Positions 48,141 to 56,926 of a stretch of 64,000 nucleotides of DNA are shown here, piece by piece. Each line of letters starts with the position of its first letter. The stretch's first letter is position 1. Made by a program: the position numbers and the translations under genes. The DNA lies in NCBI GenBank assembly GCA_016712405.1, contig JADJRD010000001.1, forward strand, positions 62,001-126,000, read 5' to 3'. The notes beneath the pieces were generated by a model, which did not search any database, was not told the origin of the DNA, and worked only from the letters and a program-made list of their open reading frames with translations. Source of the DNA: Cellvibrio sp. Lineage in GTDB: Bacteria; Pseudomonadota; Gammaproteobacteria; Pseudomonadales; Cellvibrionaceae.

Positions 48141-48184
48141 GTTGAGTTCCCAGGTTGAAACAATTTAGTGTTAATGCTTGTAAT

Positions 48185-48197
48185 GATAATGATTATC
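48185..48197. promoter_or_regulatory. Fur box
   Basis: GATAAT-G-ATTATC, a perfect 6-1-6 Fur site, continued on both sides by AAT and ATC. It lies between the siderophore receptor and the divergent ECF-like gene, so it could control both. A weaker partial site, AGTTATCATTTG, follows at about 48213. Confidence 0.88.
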
Positions 48198-48280
48198 ATC
48201 TCTATTGTAAATAGTTATCATTTGTGAAAGTATGTTGATATGTCGTTAATTCACATCCAATGGTCTTTGAGGGAATTGCC

Positions 48281-48535
48281 ATGAACCCATCTATACCCAT
48301 TGAAAGGAATGGCTCTTTTAATTGTTTCAAGGAAGATCTATTAATTTATTTAGTACAACGATTTGGTTCTTTGGATTTGGCTCAAAAAATTCTTGCTGAA
48401 ACCCGTATTCAACTAGGGGACGACAGCATTTTGGGAATGGTGGGAAATCCAGCGGTTTATTTGATGGGATTTGCTTTGTCAGTCGGTTTGCGTTTGACGG
48501 GGCAGCAGGAGGTTCACTGTGAATCTATGGATTGA
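48281..48535 (+). CDS. Short ECF-sigma-region-2-like protein
   Basis: An 84-residue protein. The pattern LLIYLVQRFGSLDLAQKILAE then NPAVYLMGFALSVGLRL follows the outline of ECF sigma region 2 (FecI type), but the core-binding acidic/aromatic residues are poorly kept and region 4 is absent. The start MNPSIPI has GAGGGAA upstream. It overlaps the next gene by 17 bases. It may be a decayed or repurposed FecI-like factor. The resemblance is by eye. Confidence 0.45.
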   Translation: MNPSIPIERNGSFNCFKEDLLIYLVQRFGSLDLAQKILAETRIQLGDDSILGMVGNPAVYLMGFALSVGLRLTGQQEVHCESMD

Positions 48536-49184
48536 ATCCAATTTGGGAGCCGATATTCTGGATCTGCAATGGCGTGCACGAAATGGACTGTCACAATTGG
48601 GTGCAATACCGGATCCAGCTGCAAAAATTCTGTTGGAACGATTGGGATTTGGTATTGAAAAAAATATTACTTTCAATGAAGACAATCGTTTGCAAGCTCT
48701 ACAAAGCTGTTGGTTTGATCAGGAATGTTTGAGATTTTTTGAAGAGCATCCTAAAGCTTTGGTAATAGAATTGGGGGCAGGATTTAGTACGCGATTTCAT
48801 CGTTTATCTTCAGTTTTAGATTGGCCACGGTTTCGTTGGTTAATACTGGATGAGCAAAAAGTCATTTCAAAAATTCAAACCGTTTTTCCCAGAATTGATA
48901 ATTTCGAATTGAAGTGTTGGCGAGATTCTAACGACTGGTTAGAAGAATGGCAGGGTGAATCCATAATGATTTTGGTTGAACAAAAAACCATAAAGATGTC
49001 TGTTGCCGACATTAAACGTTTTTGTCATAACTTACAGTATCAATCTAAAAAATGGATTTCCTCATGTCATTTGGAAGTCCATTTTTTTGATGAGCGTTTT
49101 GTACACCTGTCATGGCTACAAAAATTAAAACACTGGTGCTTACCGAATCGATTTGTTGCTTGCATTAAGCTAATCGTAGAGTAG
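48519..49184 (+). CDS. SAM-dependent methyltransferase, leucine-carboxyl-methyltransferase type
   Basis: A 221-residue protein. The segment LVIELGAGFSTRFHRLSSVL is motif I of the LCM/TcmP-like group, with DNFELKCWRDSNDWLEEW where the family has its acidic loop. An AGGAGG site seven bases before the GTG start decides the start. It overlaps the ECF-like gene and is divergent to the siderophore receptor. Substrate unknown; siderophore tailoring is possible. Confidence 0.7.
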   Translation: MNLWIESNLGADILDLQWRARNGLSQLGAIPDPAAKILLERLGFGIEKNITFNEDNRLQALQSCWFDQECLRFFEEHPKALVIELGAGFSTRFHRLSSVLDWPRFRWLILDEQKVISKIQTVFPRIDNFELKCWRDSNDWLEEWQGESIMILVEQKTIKMSVADIKRFCHNLQYQSKKWISSCHLEVHFFDERFVHLSWLQKLKHWCLPNRFVACIKLIVE

Positions 49185-49186
49185 AA

Positions 49187-49212
49187 ATAAAAAATCCCCC
49201 ATGCGGGGGATT
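49187..49212 (-). terminator. Rho-independent terminator of the 49241 receptor gene
   Basis: AATCCCCC and GGGGGATT pair around a four-base loop; on the minus strand a run of six Us follows. It lies 29 bases after the receptor stop and three bases from the converging methyltransferase. Confidence 0.85.
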
Positions 49213-49240
49213 AACATTGCAAAGTTACGGAGAAATAAAA

Positions 49241-51961
49241 TTAGAAAGCGTATTTGATTTCTACGCCAGCACTGGTTCCAACTTTTTGTCGGACCAGTTC
49301 TACAGATTTTCCACTATTGCTTTCTTGTTCAAGAACGCGTTCTTCATTGAGAAGATTGGACAACTTTAACTTACCCGTGATGTTTTCTGTTGGGTGCCAG
49401 GAGTAAGTGAAATCCAATGAATTAAAGGGTTGTTCGTAAGCGTCCTGGTGACCAGTGCTGACGGCAGCAAAATACAAGCGCTCTCCAAAAACGTTGTAGG
49501 TTAATGCCATGCTGTGCAATCCATCGTCAGAATCAAAACCGAGTTGTGTGTTGACCACATACTCGGATTGGCCTGTCATAGGACGAGTGGGATTGGTGTA
49601 AGCATCTGAAAGTGACGAGATTTCAGATTCACTGAGCGTTAGGTTGGATGAAACGAAAAAGCCTTTGCCCAAATCGCGTAACATTTCCAATTCAATGCCG
49701 TAAATTTCACCGGAATCTGAATTTTCAAAGGTTAAGATTACGTCATCGTCCGAACCGGGAAGGCGTGTATTTTCGATTGGATTGGTAATATCTTTGTAAA
49801 ACAAAGACGCAGTAAAGTTATTACCATCATCAAAGAACCATTCACCGCGAATATCGTAGTGTTTGATTTCGGAAAATTGTAACAAGGGGTTACCTTTAAT
49901 TTTCCAGCCCAATTCAGTATCAAAATAAACGACATCTGACATTTCGCGTAAATCAGGTCTGACTAAGGTTTCACTTGCACTTAAACGCAACTGGAATACT
50001 TCCGTGTTCATAAAACCTTCGTTCATGTAGGTCAATGCCAAAGAGGGTTGCAAGCTATCATCTTCAATTGCATAAGTTTGATCAGGTTTTTGCAGCCCGT
50101 CGATGACAGTTTGCAAACTGTTACCGGTGTAATCGAGCAAATCCAGTGGCAACAATACCTGACGGAAAGTTTCCGAACGGGCTCCACCAGTCAATCGCCA
50201 GGTATCACTCCAATTGGCGTCAAACATGAAATAGCCAGCTTCATTAATTAATGCGCCCACATAGCTTTCTGTACCGAATTGACCACCGGCATCCAAGGTA
50301 AAGTTGTTGGCGGGATTGGTAATATTCGCTGGTGTTAACACATCATCAATATTGCCTGCCAATGCTTGTGGGCTGACATTCAATGCGTTGATGTTGATCG
50401 TGTATGCATAGTATTCGCGCGTTTTGTCGTTGTAGCTGTAACCGCCGGAAAACGTTAAATCCATTTTATCGAAATGCAGAGGTAATTTCGCATTCCATCC
50501 ATAACTTTCGACATCATCCTCAAGATTTAAAAATTCAAATCTTGCCATTGCTGAACGAGGTGAAAGTTGAGTTGAAATTAATTCGCCGCTGGTTGGGTTA
50601 ATGTTGTTGTCTGCTTTTACTGTTGCGTGATTCGGCACATCGGTTGTGGCTTGCGAATCAGAATAAAACCAATCAATCACAATGGTGTCGAGCGTATCAC
50701 CGTTGAGTTGATCGAAATTATGCTCACCCAATACTTGCGCAACTGGTAATTCACGTGGTTCCATGCGTGCATCATAAGTAGCCGATTCGGTGCCCATTGC
50801 ACGACTGTAAAGGTTGCCGTCATATTCATTCGCAATTATGGCTTCATCGTGAATATTTTGAATTTGATAAAACCCGGTTTGAATTTTGTGATCATCTTGA
50901 TAGGTGAGACCCAAATTAGCAGAAAGTAATTGTCGTGTTTCTTCAACAGTGCGACGAATAAAAGCATAGTTGGATTCAGGTGCGCCCACACTTTTTTCAG
51001 TTTGGTTTTTGTTGCGCCACTTACTATCTTGTGAAAAGTTGATCACGCCACCGAATACAAAGTCATCGCTAAAATCCCAAGAATCGCCAAGACTTAATGC
51101 ATTGGAATAATCTGCGGGGAGCGCCCGATCAATAGGTTGTACGTCGCGATTTAATGAAAGAATTAATTCGCGGTTCGCAGTTTTCGCCATGCTGTTTGCT
51201 TGTTGATAGGTCAAACTAGGATTTTGTCGTTGCATAAATGTCGTGAGATCGTTCTCACCTAATTTACCTTGATAAGTATCCAGTGCAGTATCAATTGCAG
51301 CAGGCAAAGCGTGTGTTTCTCCGTGACTCGCGTAAGTTAATCCGTCATCACTTTCTGAGTTCATGCCAGTGCCCAGCGAGGCGCTGAATACAAATTCGGT
51401 GGGGACAGTTTTGGTGCGAATGTCCACACTGCCGCCACCAAAATGTCCGGGTAGTTCAGGTGAGTAAGCTTTTTGTACTTTCAATGTTTGTACGATGGAA
51501 GAGGGAATCAAATCCAGTGGCAACACATTGCGGGTTAATTCAGGTGAAGGAACCGCTGCGCCATTGAGTGTCACGCTGGAATAACGTTCACCTAAACTGC
51601 GAACATAAACATATTTACCTTCAACCAATGTCACGCCTGTTACGCGAGTGAGTGCGATCGCAACGTTGGAATCACCTGTACGACCAATTTGTTCGTCGCT
51701 CATTAAGTCAGCAGCAAAGGCTTGTTCCAATCGTTCTGCCATGACATTTTGTGCGGCACTTTGTTGGCGTCCGAGAATTAACATCTCTTCAACAACGGGC
51801 GCATCGATAGGAGCCAAGGCAGGAAGGGTTACAGTGGGCGCTTCATTTGATATTTCTTCTGCTTTTTCTTGTGCAATTGTCAGTTGACTCAAGCCTAAAC
51901 TGGCGGCGGCAATTGCAATAAAAAGTCGGCTGGATTTACTGGGTAGTGTTTGCATCTTCAT
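49241..51961 (-). CDS. TonB-dependent receptor (CirA/Oar-like, unknown substrate)
   Basis: A 906-residue receptor. The signal peptide ends at SQLTIAQ. The plug has DSNVAIALTRVTGVTL, YVYVRSLGERYSSVTLNGA and PGHFGGGSVDIRTKTVP, a pattern of large receptors in carbohydrate- or phosphate-scavenging systems. The barrel ends VEIKYAF. The start is the ATG at 51961; upstream TTG codons are less likely. The lipoprotein gene just before it is in the same operon. Confidence 0.88.
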   Translation of the reverse strand: MKMQTLPSKSSRLFIAIAAASLGLSQLTIAQEKAEEISNEAPTVTLPALAPIDAPVVEEMLILGRQQSAAQNVMAERLEQAFAADLMSDEQIGRTGDSNVAIALTRVTGVTLVEGKYVYVRSLGERYSSVTLNGAAVPSPELTRNVLPLDLIPSSIVQTLKVQKAYSPELPGHFGGGSVDIRTKTVPTEFVFSASLGTGMNSESDDGLTYASHGETHALPAAIDTALDTYQGKLGENDLTTFMQRQNPSLTYQQANSMAKTANRELILSLNRDVQPIDRALPADYSNALSLGDSWDFSDDFVFGGVINFSQDSKWRNKNQTEKSVGAPESNYAFIRRTVEETRQLLSANLGLTYQDDHKIQTGFYQIQNIHDEAIIANEYDGNLYSRAMGTESATYDARMEPRELPVAQVLGEHNFDQLNGDTLDTIVIDWFYSDSQATTDVPNHATVKADNNINPTSGELISTQLSPRSAMARFEFLNLEDDVESYGWNAKLPLHFDKMDLTFSGGYSYNDKTREYYAYTININALNVSPQALAGNIDDVLTPANITNPANNFTLDAGGQFGTESYVGALINEAGYFMFDANWSDTWRLTGGARSETFRQVLLPLDLLDYTGNSLQTVIDGLQKPDQTYAIEDDSLQPSLALTYMNEGFMNTEVFQLRLSASETLVRPDLREMSDVVYFDTELGWKIKGNPLLQFSEIKHYDIRGEWFFDDGNNFTASLFYKDITNPIENTRLPGSDDDVILTFENSDSGEIYGIELEMLRDLGKGFFVSSNLTLSESEISSLSDAYTNPTRPMTGQSEYVVNTQLGFDSDDGLHSMALTYNVFGERLYFAAVSTGHQDAYEQPFNSLDFTYSWHPTENITGKLKLSNLLNEERVLEQESNSGKSVELVRQKVGTSAGVEIKYAF

Positions 51962-51990
51962 GCTCAACAAATTCTGTTTTCATTCGTGCA

Positions 51991-52012
51991 AGAGGCACCC
52001 GCAGGTGCCTCT
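51991..52012. terminator. Hairpin between the beta-helix lipoprotein and receptor genes
   Basis: AGAGGCACC and GGTGCCTCT pair around CGCA; no U run follows on either strand. It is more likely an mRNA processing or partial attenuation hairpin than a terminator. Confidence 0.5.
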
Positions 52013-52036
52013 CATTCGTCAACTCCGTGATGCGAA

Positions 52037-53719
52037 TTAAAGTCCTACAGTCCAACCACTTACCCAATTGTTTGTTTCAGAAGCAGCACCGATGTGAGTC
52101 GGATTGGTAAAGAGGTTGCTGCTGCCTACTGCACCTGTTGCAGGTACTGCACCGGCAGTGAAACTGTTGCTTAACATGCTGACGTTATAAACAGGAGCAG
52201 TGATCGCACCGCTGGCTGCGTCAGTTAATGTGGCCAGTGTTAAGTGAGCCTTGTCATTGGTTGCCAAATCTTTTAACAAATTAGCTGCCAAGCCAGTGCC
52301 AGTTACTATGGTGTTGTTAGTGTTAGGTGCTGTTGCAAACCAAGTCGCTACAACAAAGGTAGAATTTGATGGATCAACTTTGGTTGCGGTTACACCAGTA
52401 GTGCCTGCAAACACATTGCTCTTGGCGACAGTCCATCCATCAGTTGCTGCTTTGATAGTTTGTGGGCCTTCGGTGTCATGGAAGTTAAACAATGTTTTGG
52501 AAGCCATACCGGTTTGGTTGGAAGTCACAATACTGTTGTACAACTCGATGAGCATGCCTTCACGAACCAACAAGCCTGAAGAATCACCATCGGGTGATGG
52601 AGTAGTTCCAGAATTTTTTGCCAAATTGTTGGTTACGCAAGTCAAGTTGGAAATGCGTAATTTGGTTAAAGGTGTCCGGTCATCTGCACGATTAAGGCCG
52701 GTGTTGTCAGCTTCAACACAGTTGTTACCGCCTACACCTGTTGGATGAACAGACAGAGCAAATTGAATGTTGCCTTGGTAGCCATCAGTGAAGTCGAATG
52801 AGTCATCGGATGTGCCTACTGCCACTATGTGTTTTGCACTCACTGCACCACCGAACCACTCAAACCCATCGTCTTGCGCTGAGTAAGCTTGTACATAATC
52901 AATAGTGGTTTTTGAGCCCACGCCATTCAGGGTCAAGGCATTTAATTCGTTACCCTCAACAACTTTGTAACCTGCGTGTTTGATTTGAACATATTTCAAT
53001 GTACCTGAACTTTCGCCATTGTTTGCACCGCCGTAAGTGCCAGGCAAACCTTCAGAGATAATGTGGCAACCATGAACGTTGTTAGCTGTCGCCAAGCGTT
53101 GAGCGTCAGTACATTTGTTAGTAATGCCGTTACCGTTAATTTGAATGCCGCCCCACAAACCGCGATCAGCGATAGTGGCTGCATTGTCGATCAAATCTTT
53201 TTTGCCAGAGAAGACAACAGGTTTTGCTGCTGTACCTTCAGCAACAATTTTTGAACCGCGTGCAATACGAACGTAATCTTCACCACGTTCAAACGCAATT
53301 TTTGCTCCAGCTGCAACTGTTAATGTTGGGCCTTGACCTTCTTGTGGAATTGGCTTGCCTGATAAAGCTGCGTTGCTGTCCACATCTTCACCAATAAACA
53401 AAGCACCTTGGAACAAGTGAACACCATTATTCGCTAACTCAGGAATAAATAAATTAACGGTAACTTGATTGCTGCTTGATGCGAAAGTTGCACCGTATGT
53501 ACAGTTGTTGCCACTGTGAATGCCTTGAAACTCTTGACCATCTTTGGTGTATTTTGCACAAGGATTCACCACTGCAACAGGAGCATTGTTGGTGTTAGTG
53601 GTATTGTTTGAGTCTGTGACAGTTGTTGATGGATTGACGTTAATATCACCGCCACCACAGGCTGCCAGTGTTGCTGCCATCAGATTCAATGCAAACAGAT
53701 TCTTCAATTTCATGGACAT
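52037..53719 (-). CDS. Surface beta-helix lipoprotein paired with a TonB receptor
   Basis: A 560-residue protein. The signal ends in lipobox LAAC (Cys21 from the chosen start), followed by a threonine/asparagine-rich linker. The body is Gly/Asn-rich with repeated short strands (VAAGAKIAFERGEDYVRI, KPVVFSGKKD, GLWGGIQINGNG, DDGFEWFGG), typical of a right-handed parallel beta-helix. It lies 75 bases before a TonB receptor gene, suggesting a ligand-binding partner. Function unknown. Confidence 0.75.
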   Translation of the reverse strand: MSMKLKNLFALNLMAATLAACGGGDINVNPSTTVTDSNNTTNTNNAPVAVVNPCAKYTKDGQEFQGIHSGNNCTYGATFASSSNQVTVNLFIPELANNGVHLFQGALFIGEDVDSNAALSGKPIPQEGQGPTLTVAAGAKIAFERGEDYVRIARGSKIVAEGTAAKPVVFSGKKDLIDNAATIADRGLWGGIQINGNGITNKCTDAQRLATANNVHGCHIISEGLPGTYGGANNGESSGTLKYVQIKHAGYKVVEGNELNALTLNGVGSKTTIDYVQAYSAQDDGFEWFGGAVSAKHIVAVGTSDDSFDFTDGYQGNIQFALSVHPTGVGGNNCVEADNTGLNRADDRTPLTKLRISNLTCVTNNLAKNSGTTPSPDGDSSGLLVREGMLIELYNSIVTSNQTGMASKTLFNFHDTEGPQTIKAATDGWTVAKSNVFAGTTGVTATKVDPSNSTFVVATWFATAPNTNNTIVTGTGLAANLLKDLATNDKAHLTLATLTDAASGAITAPVYNVSMLSNSFTAGAVPATGAVGSSNLFTNPTHIGAASETNNWVSGWTVGL

Positions 53720-53807
53720 AGTCTCTCGTAGGTTAAATAACAGTTTCGCGTGGTTCATCTCACGAATGGCGGCCATTTTTGACGACGAATATGAATTTTG
53801 GGCGACA

Positions 53808-53842
53808 TTTTCATGAAACTTTTGTGTCTGAAAGGTTTCAGA
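53808..53842. promoter_or_regulatory. Two short palindromes upstream of the lipoprotein gene
   Basis: TTTCATGAAA (53808-53817) and TCTGAAA-GG-TTTCAGA (53827-53842) lie about 90-120 bases before the start. They are candidate operator sites for the lipoprotein-receptor operon. No Fur or Pho box is seen. Confidence 0.4.
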
Positions 53843-53970
53843 AATATTTCAAAAAATGAGGCTTCTTGGGTGCAGTAAAGCGTAATGACGTTTTGTTGTG
53901 TTAAGCGTTTTTGGGTAAAGTGAGGTTCTTTAATCGATTTCAATCATCATTAAGTAACAGGATATTTAAC

Positions 53971-54694
53971 ATGTTGAACAGACATAAATTGGGTGGATCG
54001 CTTTTGTTGTTGGTTATGTGTTTTTCTGAATTCGTGTATGCGAATGACGAAAAAGACCCCGACCCCTGGCAAGGTTATAACCGAGCCATGTTTAAATTTA
54101 ACGACACGCTTGATCGATGGTTTTTGAAGCCTGTTGCAAAAGGTTATCGCGCGGTGACCCCGAACTTTCTAGAGCGCGGTATTAGCAATGTGTTTTCAAA
54201 TATTGGTGAAGTACCCAGTACCTTGAATGGCGTGTTGCAAGGTAATGTCAAAGGTGCAGCACAGGACACAGGTCGCTTTTTAGTGAACTCCACTCTGGGC
54301 ATTGGTGGATTATTCGATGTCGCCAAACACATGAAGCTGCCCGCTGACGATCATGAAGACTTCGGCCAGACTCTCGCCGTGTGGGGGGGTGGGGCAGGGT
54401 AATTATCTGGTGCTGCCATTGTTAGGCCCAAGTACGCTGCGTGATGGTTTTGCCAAGCCGGTAGATTGGTACACCGATCCCATTACTTATATTGAACACG
54501 ATCAAACCCGATTATCAGTTAAATTCGTGTCACTCCTAGATACCCGCGCAAGTTTGTTGCCTCTTGAAGAAAATATTGTTGGCGACAAATACACATTTAT
54601 TCGCGATGCTTATCTGGATCGTCGTAATTATGTAATTCATAACGGCGAAGTTGAAGATACTTTTGGTGATGAGGAGTTTGAGGGTGAGTTGTAA
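53971..54694 (+). pseudogene. mlaA: Intermembrane lipid-transport lipoprotein MlaA (VacJ), one frameshift
   Basis: An outer-membrane protein that removes misplaced phospholipids. PDPWQGYNRAMFKFNDTLD, the FLKPVAKGYRAVTP segment and GGLFDVAKHMKL are typical. The frame breaks at a G7 run (54383-54389). With six Gs LAVWGVGQGNYLVLPLLGP continues in frame to 54694 (about 240 residues in total). Signal peptide is near the N terminus (SLLLLVMCFSEFVYA). Probably functional if the extra G is a sequencing error. Confidence 0.88.
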
Positions 54695-54745
54695 TTGCCT
54701 CTAATTATTTAACTGTTATTCAGAAAAACTGGAATTGGAGTGGGT

Positions 54746-55323
54746 ATGAAGAAAGTATTGTTGGTATTTGTTCTTTTATCTCTCGGGCAAGCTGCTTTTT
54801 GCAATCCATTACCAGAGCCTTGGTATCAAAATAATCTTGAACAATATGAATCCGGGATTGTGAAAGTTGATGGCGAAAAATCGGAAAAATATGGTTACTT
54901 GAAATCAATTAAAAAAAGGTGACGGATGGGGCGAGTACATTACAGCACATATCACCACCTGAAGAATGGTTGGGCAAACGAGTTAAACTTACTGCAAGAT
55001 TGAAGTCCAATATTACTTTTGGATCTGGCTATATGTTTATGAGCATCAAGGGAAATTATGAAAAAACTTACGACTATATGGAGGGGCGGCGCATTAATGG
55101 GATGCAGGATTGGAAGGAATATAACATTGTATTGGATGTGCCCTCAGAGCCTTATGCAGACATTTTATTCGGCGCTAGTTTGAGAGGTAAAGGCGAACTG
55201 TTTTTTGATGATTGTAAAGTTGAAATTGTAGGTTACGATATTGCGGTTACAGGTAAGGTTAGAGAAAAAAATAAAATGTCTGCGCCCTCCAATTTAAACT
55301 TTGAATCTGTAGAGTCAGATTGA
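54746..55323 (+). pseudogene. Secreted carbohydrate-binding-like protein, two frame breaks
   Basis: An unknown secreted protein of about 190 residues when repaired. A signal peptide (MKKVLLVFVLLSLGQAAFC) starts it. The frame breaks at an A7 run (54911-54917) and a GGGG run (54928-54931). Removing one base from each yields KKGDGWASTLQHISPP, followed by GKRVKLTARLKS and a beta-rich end. The outline (GKRVxLxAxLKS, then FDDCKVE) resembles galactose-binding-like folds. Part of its 3' end is duplicated at 57621. Confidence 0.55.
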
Positions 55324-55406
55324 GTATAAACCACCCCGCCCGTTGGGCACCCCTCCGAAGGAGGGGAATGGGATTGTGCGAATAGAAAGTCAGAATTTAA
55401 AATTAG
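55318..55406. repeat. Repeat R1 (CACCCCGCCCGTTGGGC family)
   Basis: Starts at the end of the secreted-protein gene and holds CCACCCCGCCCGTTGGGCAC and CCTCCGAAGGAGG hairpins. Related copies are R2 (57710-57862) and R3 (59904-60056). R1 lacks the second half of the others and stops where a broken gene cassette begins. Confidence 0.8.
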
Positions 55407-55408
55407 CA

Positions 55409-55563
55409 CCAAGTTTCAACATGAGCTCGGTTCAAATCCAGCAAGCCCAAAGCAATTTGCAGAATGCCTCTCAAGTGTAATTCTTAATTCGCAAGCATCT
55501 GCTGACTGTAAAAAATTTGCTGAAACTTGCCTTTCGAATTTGAAAAATGGTGGTTATATATGA
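55409..55563 (+). pseudogene. 3' fragment of a truncated integron cassette ORF
   Basis: An open frame without start codon gives a peptide ending FAETCLSNLKNGGYI and stops with TGA at 55561-55563, touching the attC site GCCTAAC. Stop codons abutting or lying in the attC R'' box are normal for cassette genes. The 5' part is lost at the boundary with repeat R1. The product is not recognised. Confidence 0.5.
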
Positions 55564-55694
55564 GCCTAACAAGCGCTCAAACTCGTTCCGGCGCTATGCG
55601 CCTCCACTGGACACAATTTGTATTTTATTTTTAAGGTCGCTGCGCTATTATCCAAAAAAATTAAATATAAATTGCGCCGTTTAGCTCGTTATGT
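55564..55694 (+). other. attC recombination site 1
   Basis: R'' GCCTAAC (55564-55570) and R' GTTATGT (55688-55694) enclose 131 bases. The L boxes GCGCTCAAAC and GTTTAGCTC can pair with one extrahelical base, as in known attC hairpins. Crossover is expected at 55688/55689. It is less like attC2 and attC3 in the middle. Confidence 0.8.
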
Positions 55695-56084
55695 GCGCAC
55701 AGATTTAAGTCCGAGCTTTTCAACAAAAGGGTTGAAATCCTTATCTTGAAAAAGAAGATGATGTTTATTTTCAATGCAATATGTAGCAATTACGCAATCA
55801 ATTGTTTTGCGAATTGTTATTCCTTTTTTTCTTAAAGTGCGGAAATTTTCCGCTGCTTTTAATGCATTTTTTTCGCCCAACATTTCGAATAAAACAAAGC
55901 CAGAAAAAAGCTTTTTGGCTCTCTTAAAATCCAAATCGTTCGTAAACCCTTGTAAAACTTCAGTTAAAATAATATCTCCAACACCGAGAGGTTCTACGCC
56001 AAGTAAAGAGTCTAGTTTGTTGGTCTGCGCCGTCGATGTTCCATTAAAATAGTCAATCCAAACGCTACTATCTACAATAATCAT
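55689..56084 (-). CDS. vapC: VapC toxin (PIN-domain ribonuclease), on a cassette
   Basis: A 131-residue PIN-domain protein. Acidic residues sit in VDSSVWIDYF (Asp5), TEVLQGF (Glu), KTIDCVIATYC (Asp) and LFQDKDFNPF (Asp), forming the RNase site. VapC toxins cleave tRNA or rRNA. It is read against the cassette direction. Its stop codon TAA (complement of 55689-55691) is made from the first three bases of the cassette, directly at the attC crossover. Its ATG overlaps the vapB stop (ATGA). Confidence 0.92.
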   Translation of the reverse strand: MIIVDSSVWIDYFNGTSTAQTNKLDSLLGVEPLGVGDIILTEVLQGFTNDLDFKRAKKLFSGFVLFEMLGEKNALKAAENFRTLRKKGITIRKTIDCVIATYCIENKHHLLFQDKDFNPFVEKLGLKSVRT

Positions 56085-56275
56085 CTAGCTTGTCTCGTAG
56101 AAGACAAATCCCCAGTCCATGTTAACTTGCCTCGCCACTCTTTAACTTCGGCCTGTTTTTTCAATTGAATCAATGTCCTCAACCCAAGCTCCACTGCCTC
56201 CTTTTTAGTTTTCACGCCTGTTACTTTAAGTGCATCCGTCATTAATTCGTCGTCTATTACAATATTAGTTCTCAT
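56081..56275 (-). CDS. vapB: VapB antitoxin
   Basis: A 64-residue antitoxin. The N terminus MRTNIVIDDELMTDALK is a ribbon-helix-helix of the VapB type (DUF2191-like), and the C-terminal part would wrap VapC. It overlaps vapC by four bases. An operator-like palindrome lies upstream at 56291-56316. Confidence 0.9.
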   Translation of the reverse strand: MRTNIVIDDELMTDALKVTGVKTKKEAVELGLRTLIQLKKQAEVKEWRGKLTWTGDLSSTRQAR

Positions 56276-56290
56276 CGCTAGTTGCCTCGT

Positions 56291-56316
56291 GTGTAATGTA
56301 TATGTATAGTTTACAC
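56291..56316. promoter_or_regulatory. Candidate vapBC operator
   Basis: GTGTAA...TTTACAC enclose TGTATATGTATA, an imperfect palindrome 16 bases before the vapB start. Toxin-antitoxin cassettes usually carry their own promoter here, so expression does not depend on a cassette promoter. Confidence 0.55.
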
Positions 56317-56340
56317 ATTAGCTGCGTACAGTCAAACTTT

Positions 56341-56471
56341 ACATACAAGTTGCTCAAGCATCAGCCGCTTCGCTCCTTGGACAGTTTTTAAGTCGCAGTT
56401 TTATGGTTTTGCTACGCAAAAGTATTCCACAACGCACTACTTACAAACTGCCGCTTAGCTCGGCGTTAGGC
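56341..56471 (+). other. attC recombination site 2
   Basis: R' GTTAGGC is at 56465-56471, with L' CGCTTAGCTCG. The R'' side reads ACATAC-AAG, one A short of ACATAAC, the exact complement expected from the R' of this cassette (GTTATGT at 55688). The middle (GGACAGTTTTTAAGTCGCAG ... ACAAACTGCCG) closely matches attC3. The cassette spans 55689-56465. Confidence 0.85.
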
Positions 56472-56527
56472 AAATCATAATTGAGAGATTACAATCTTTC
56501 GAGCAATTAAGGGTTTTTGAAATATTT

Positions 56528-56926
56528 ATGCCCACATCATTTCTAAAATGGAATCTCCTAATCACAGATATTGGATTCATTTTGTACTGGACTATCGCAG
56601 CCTTAAATATCTTGCCTGCTGCGTGGATGTACAAGGATTTTCAAAATCCAATTCTGTTTGCGTGGAATTGGTCGTTTGCTCCTTTAGATGTCGTGGCGAG
56701 CGGGTTGGGAATTTTTAGTCTCTGGCTCGCGCGCAAAGGCTCGAGCAATTGGAATTTACTTGCATTTGTTTCTATTTGCATGACCTTTTGTGCGGGGCTA
56801 ATGGCAATTTCATTTTGGGTTATTCGCCAAGATTTTGAATTGTTATGGTGGTTGCCAAACCTATATTTAATTTTTTGGCCGGTCATTTACGTCATAAGCA
56901 TTACGCGAAAATCAAAATCAGCCTAA
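56528..56926 (+). CDS. DUF5360-like membrane protein, on a cassette
   Basis: A 132-residue protein with four transmembrane segments. The start (WNLLITDIGFILYWTIAALNILP) and NPILFAWNWSFAPLDV resemble the DUF5360 family (YvaD of Bacillus). Function unknown. It reads in the usual cassette direction; the stop TAA lies inside the R'' box GCCTAAC of attC3. The whole cassette is 56466-57047. Confidence 0.75.
   Translation: MPTSFLKWNLLITDIGFILYWTIAALNILPAAWMYKDFQNPILFAWNWSFAPLDVVASGLGIFSLWLARKGSSNWNLLAFVSICMTFCAGLMAISFWVIRQDFELLWWLPNLYLIFWPVIYVISITRKSKSA

Noticed and set aside
48479..48685. Antisense ORF over the methyltransferase start
   Set aside because: No Shine-Dalgarno; the plus-strand gene has an AGGAGG site and a recognisable SAM-binding motif.
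52251..52748. 165-codon ORF opposite the beta-helix lipoprotein gene
   Set aside because: Long only because the opposite strand is rich in Gly, Thr and Asn codons; it has no signal, motif or start site.
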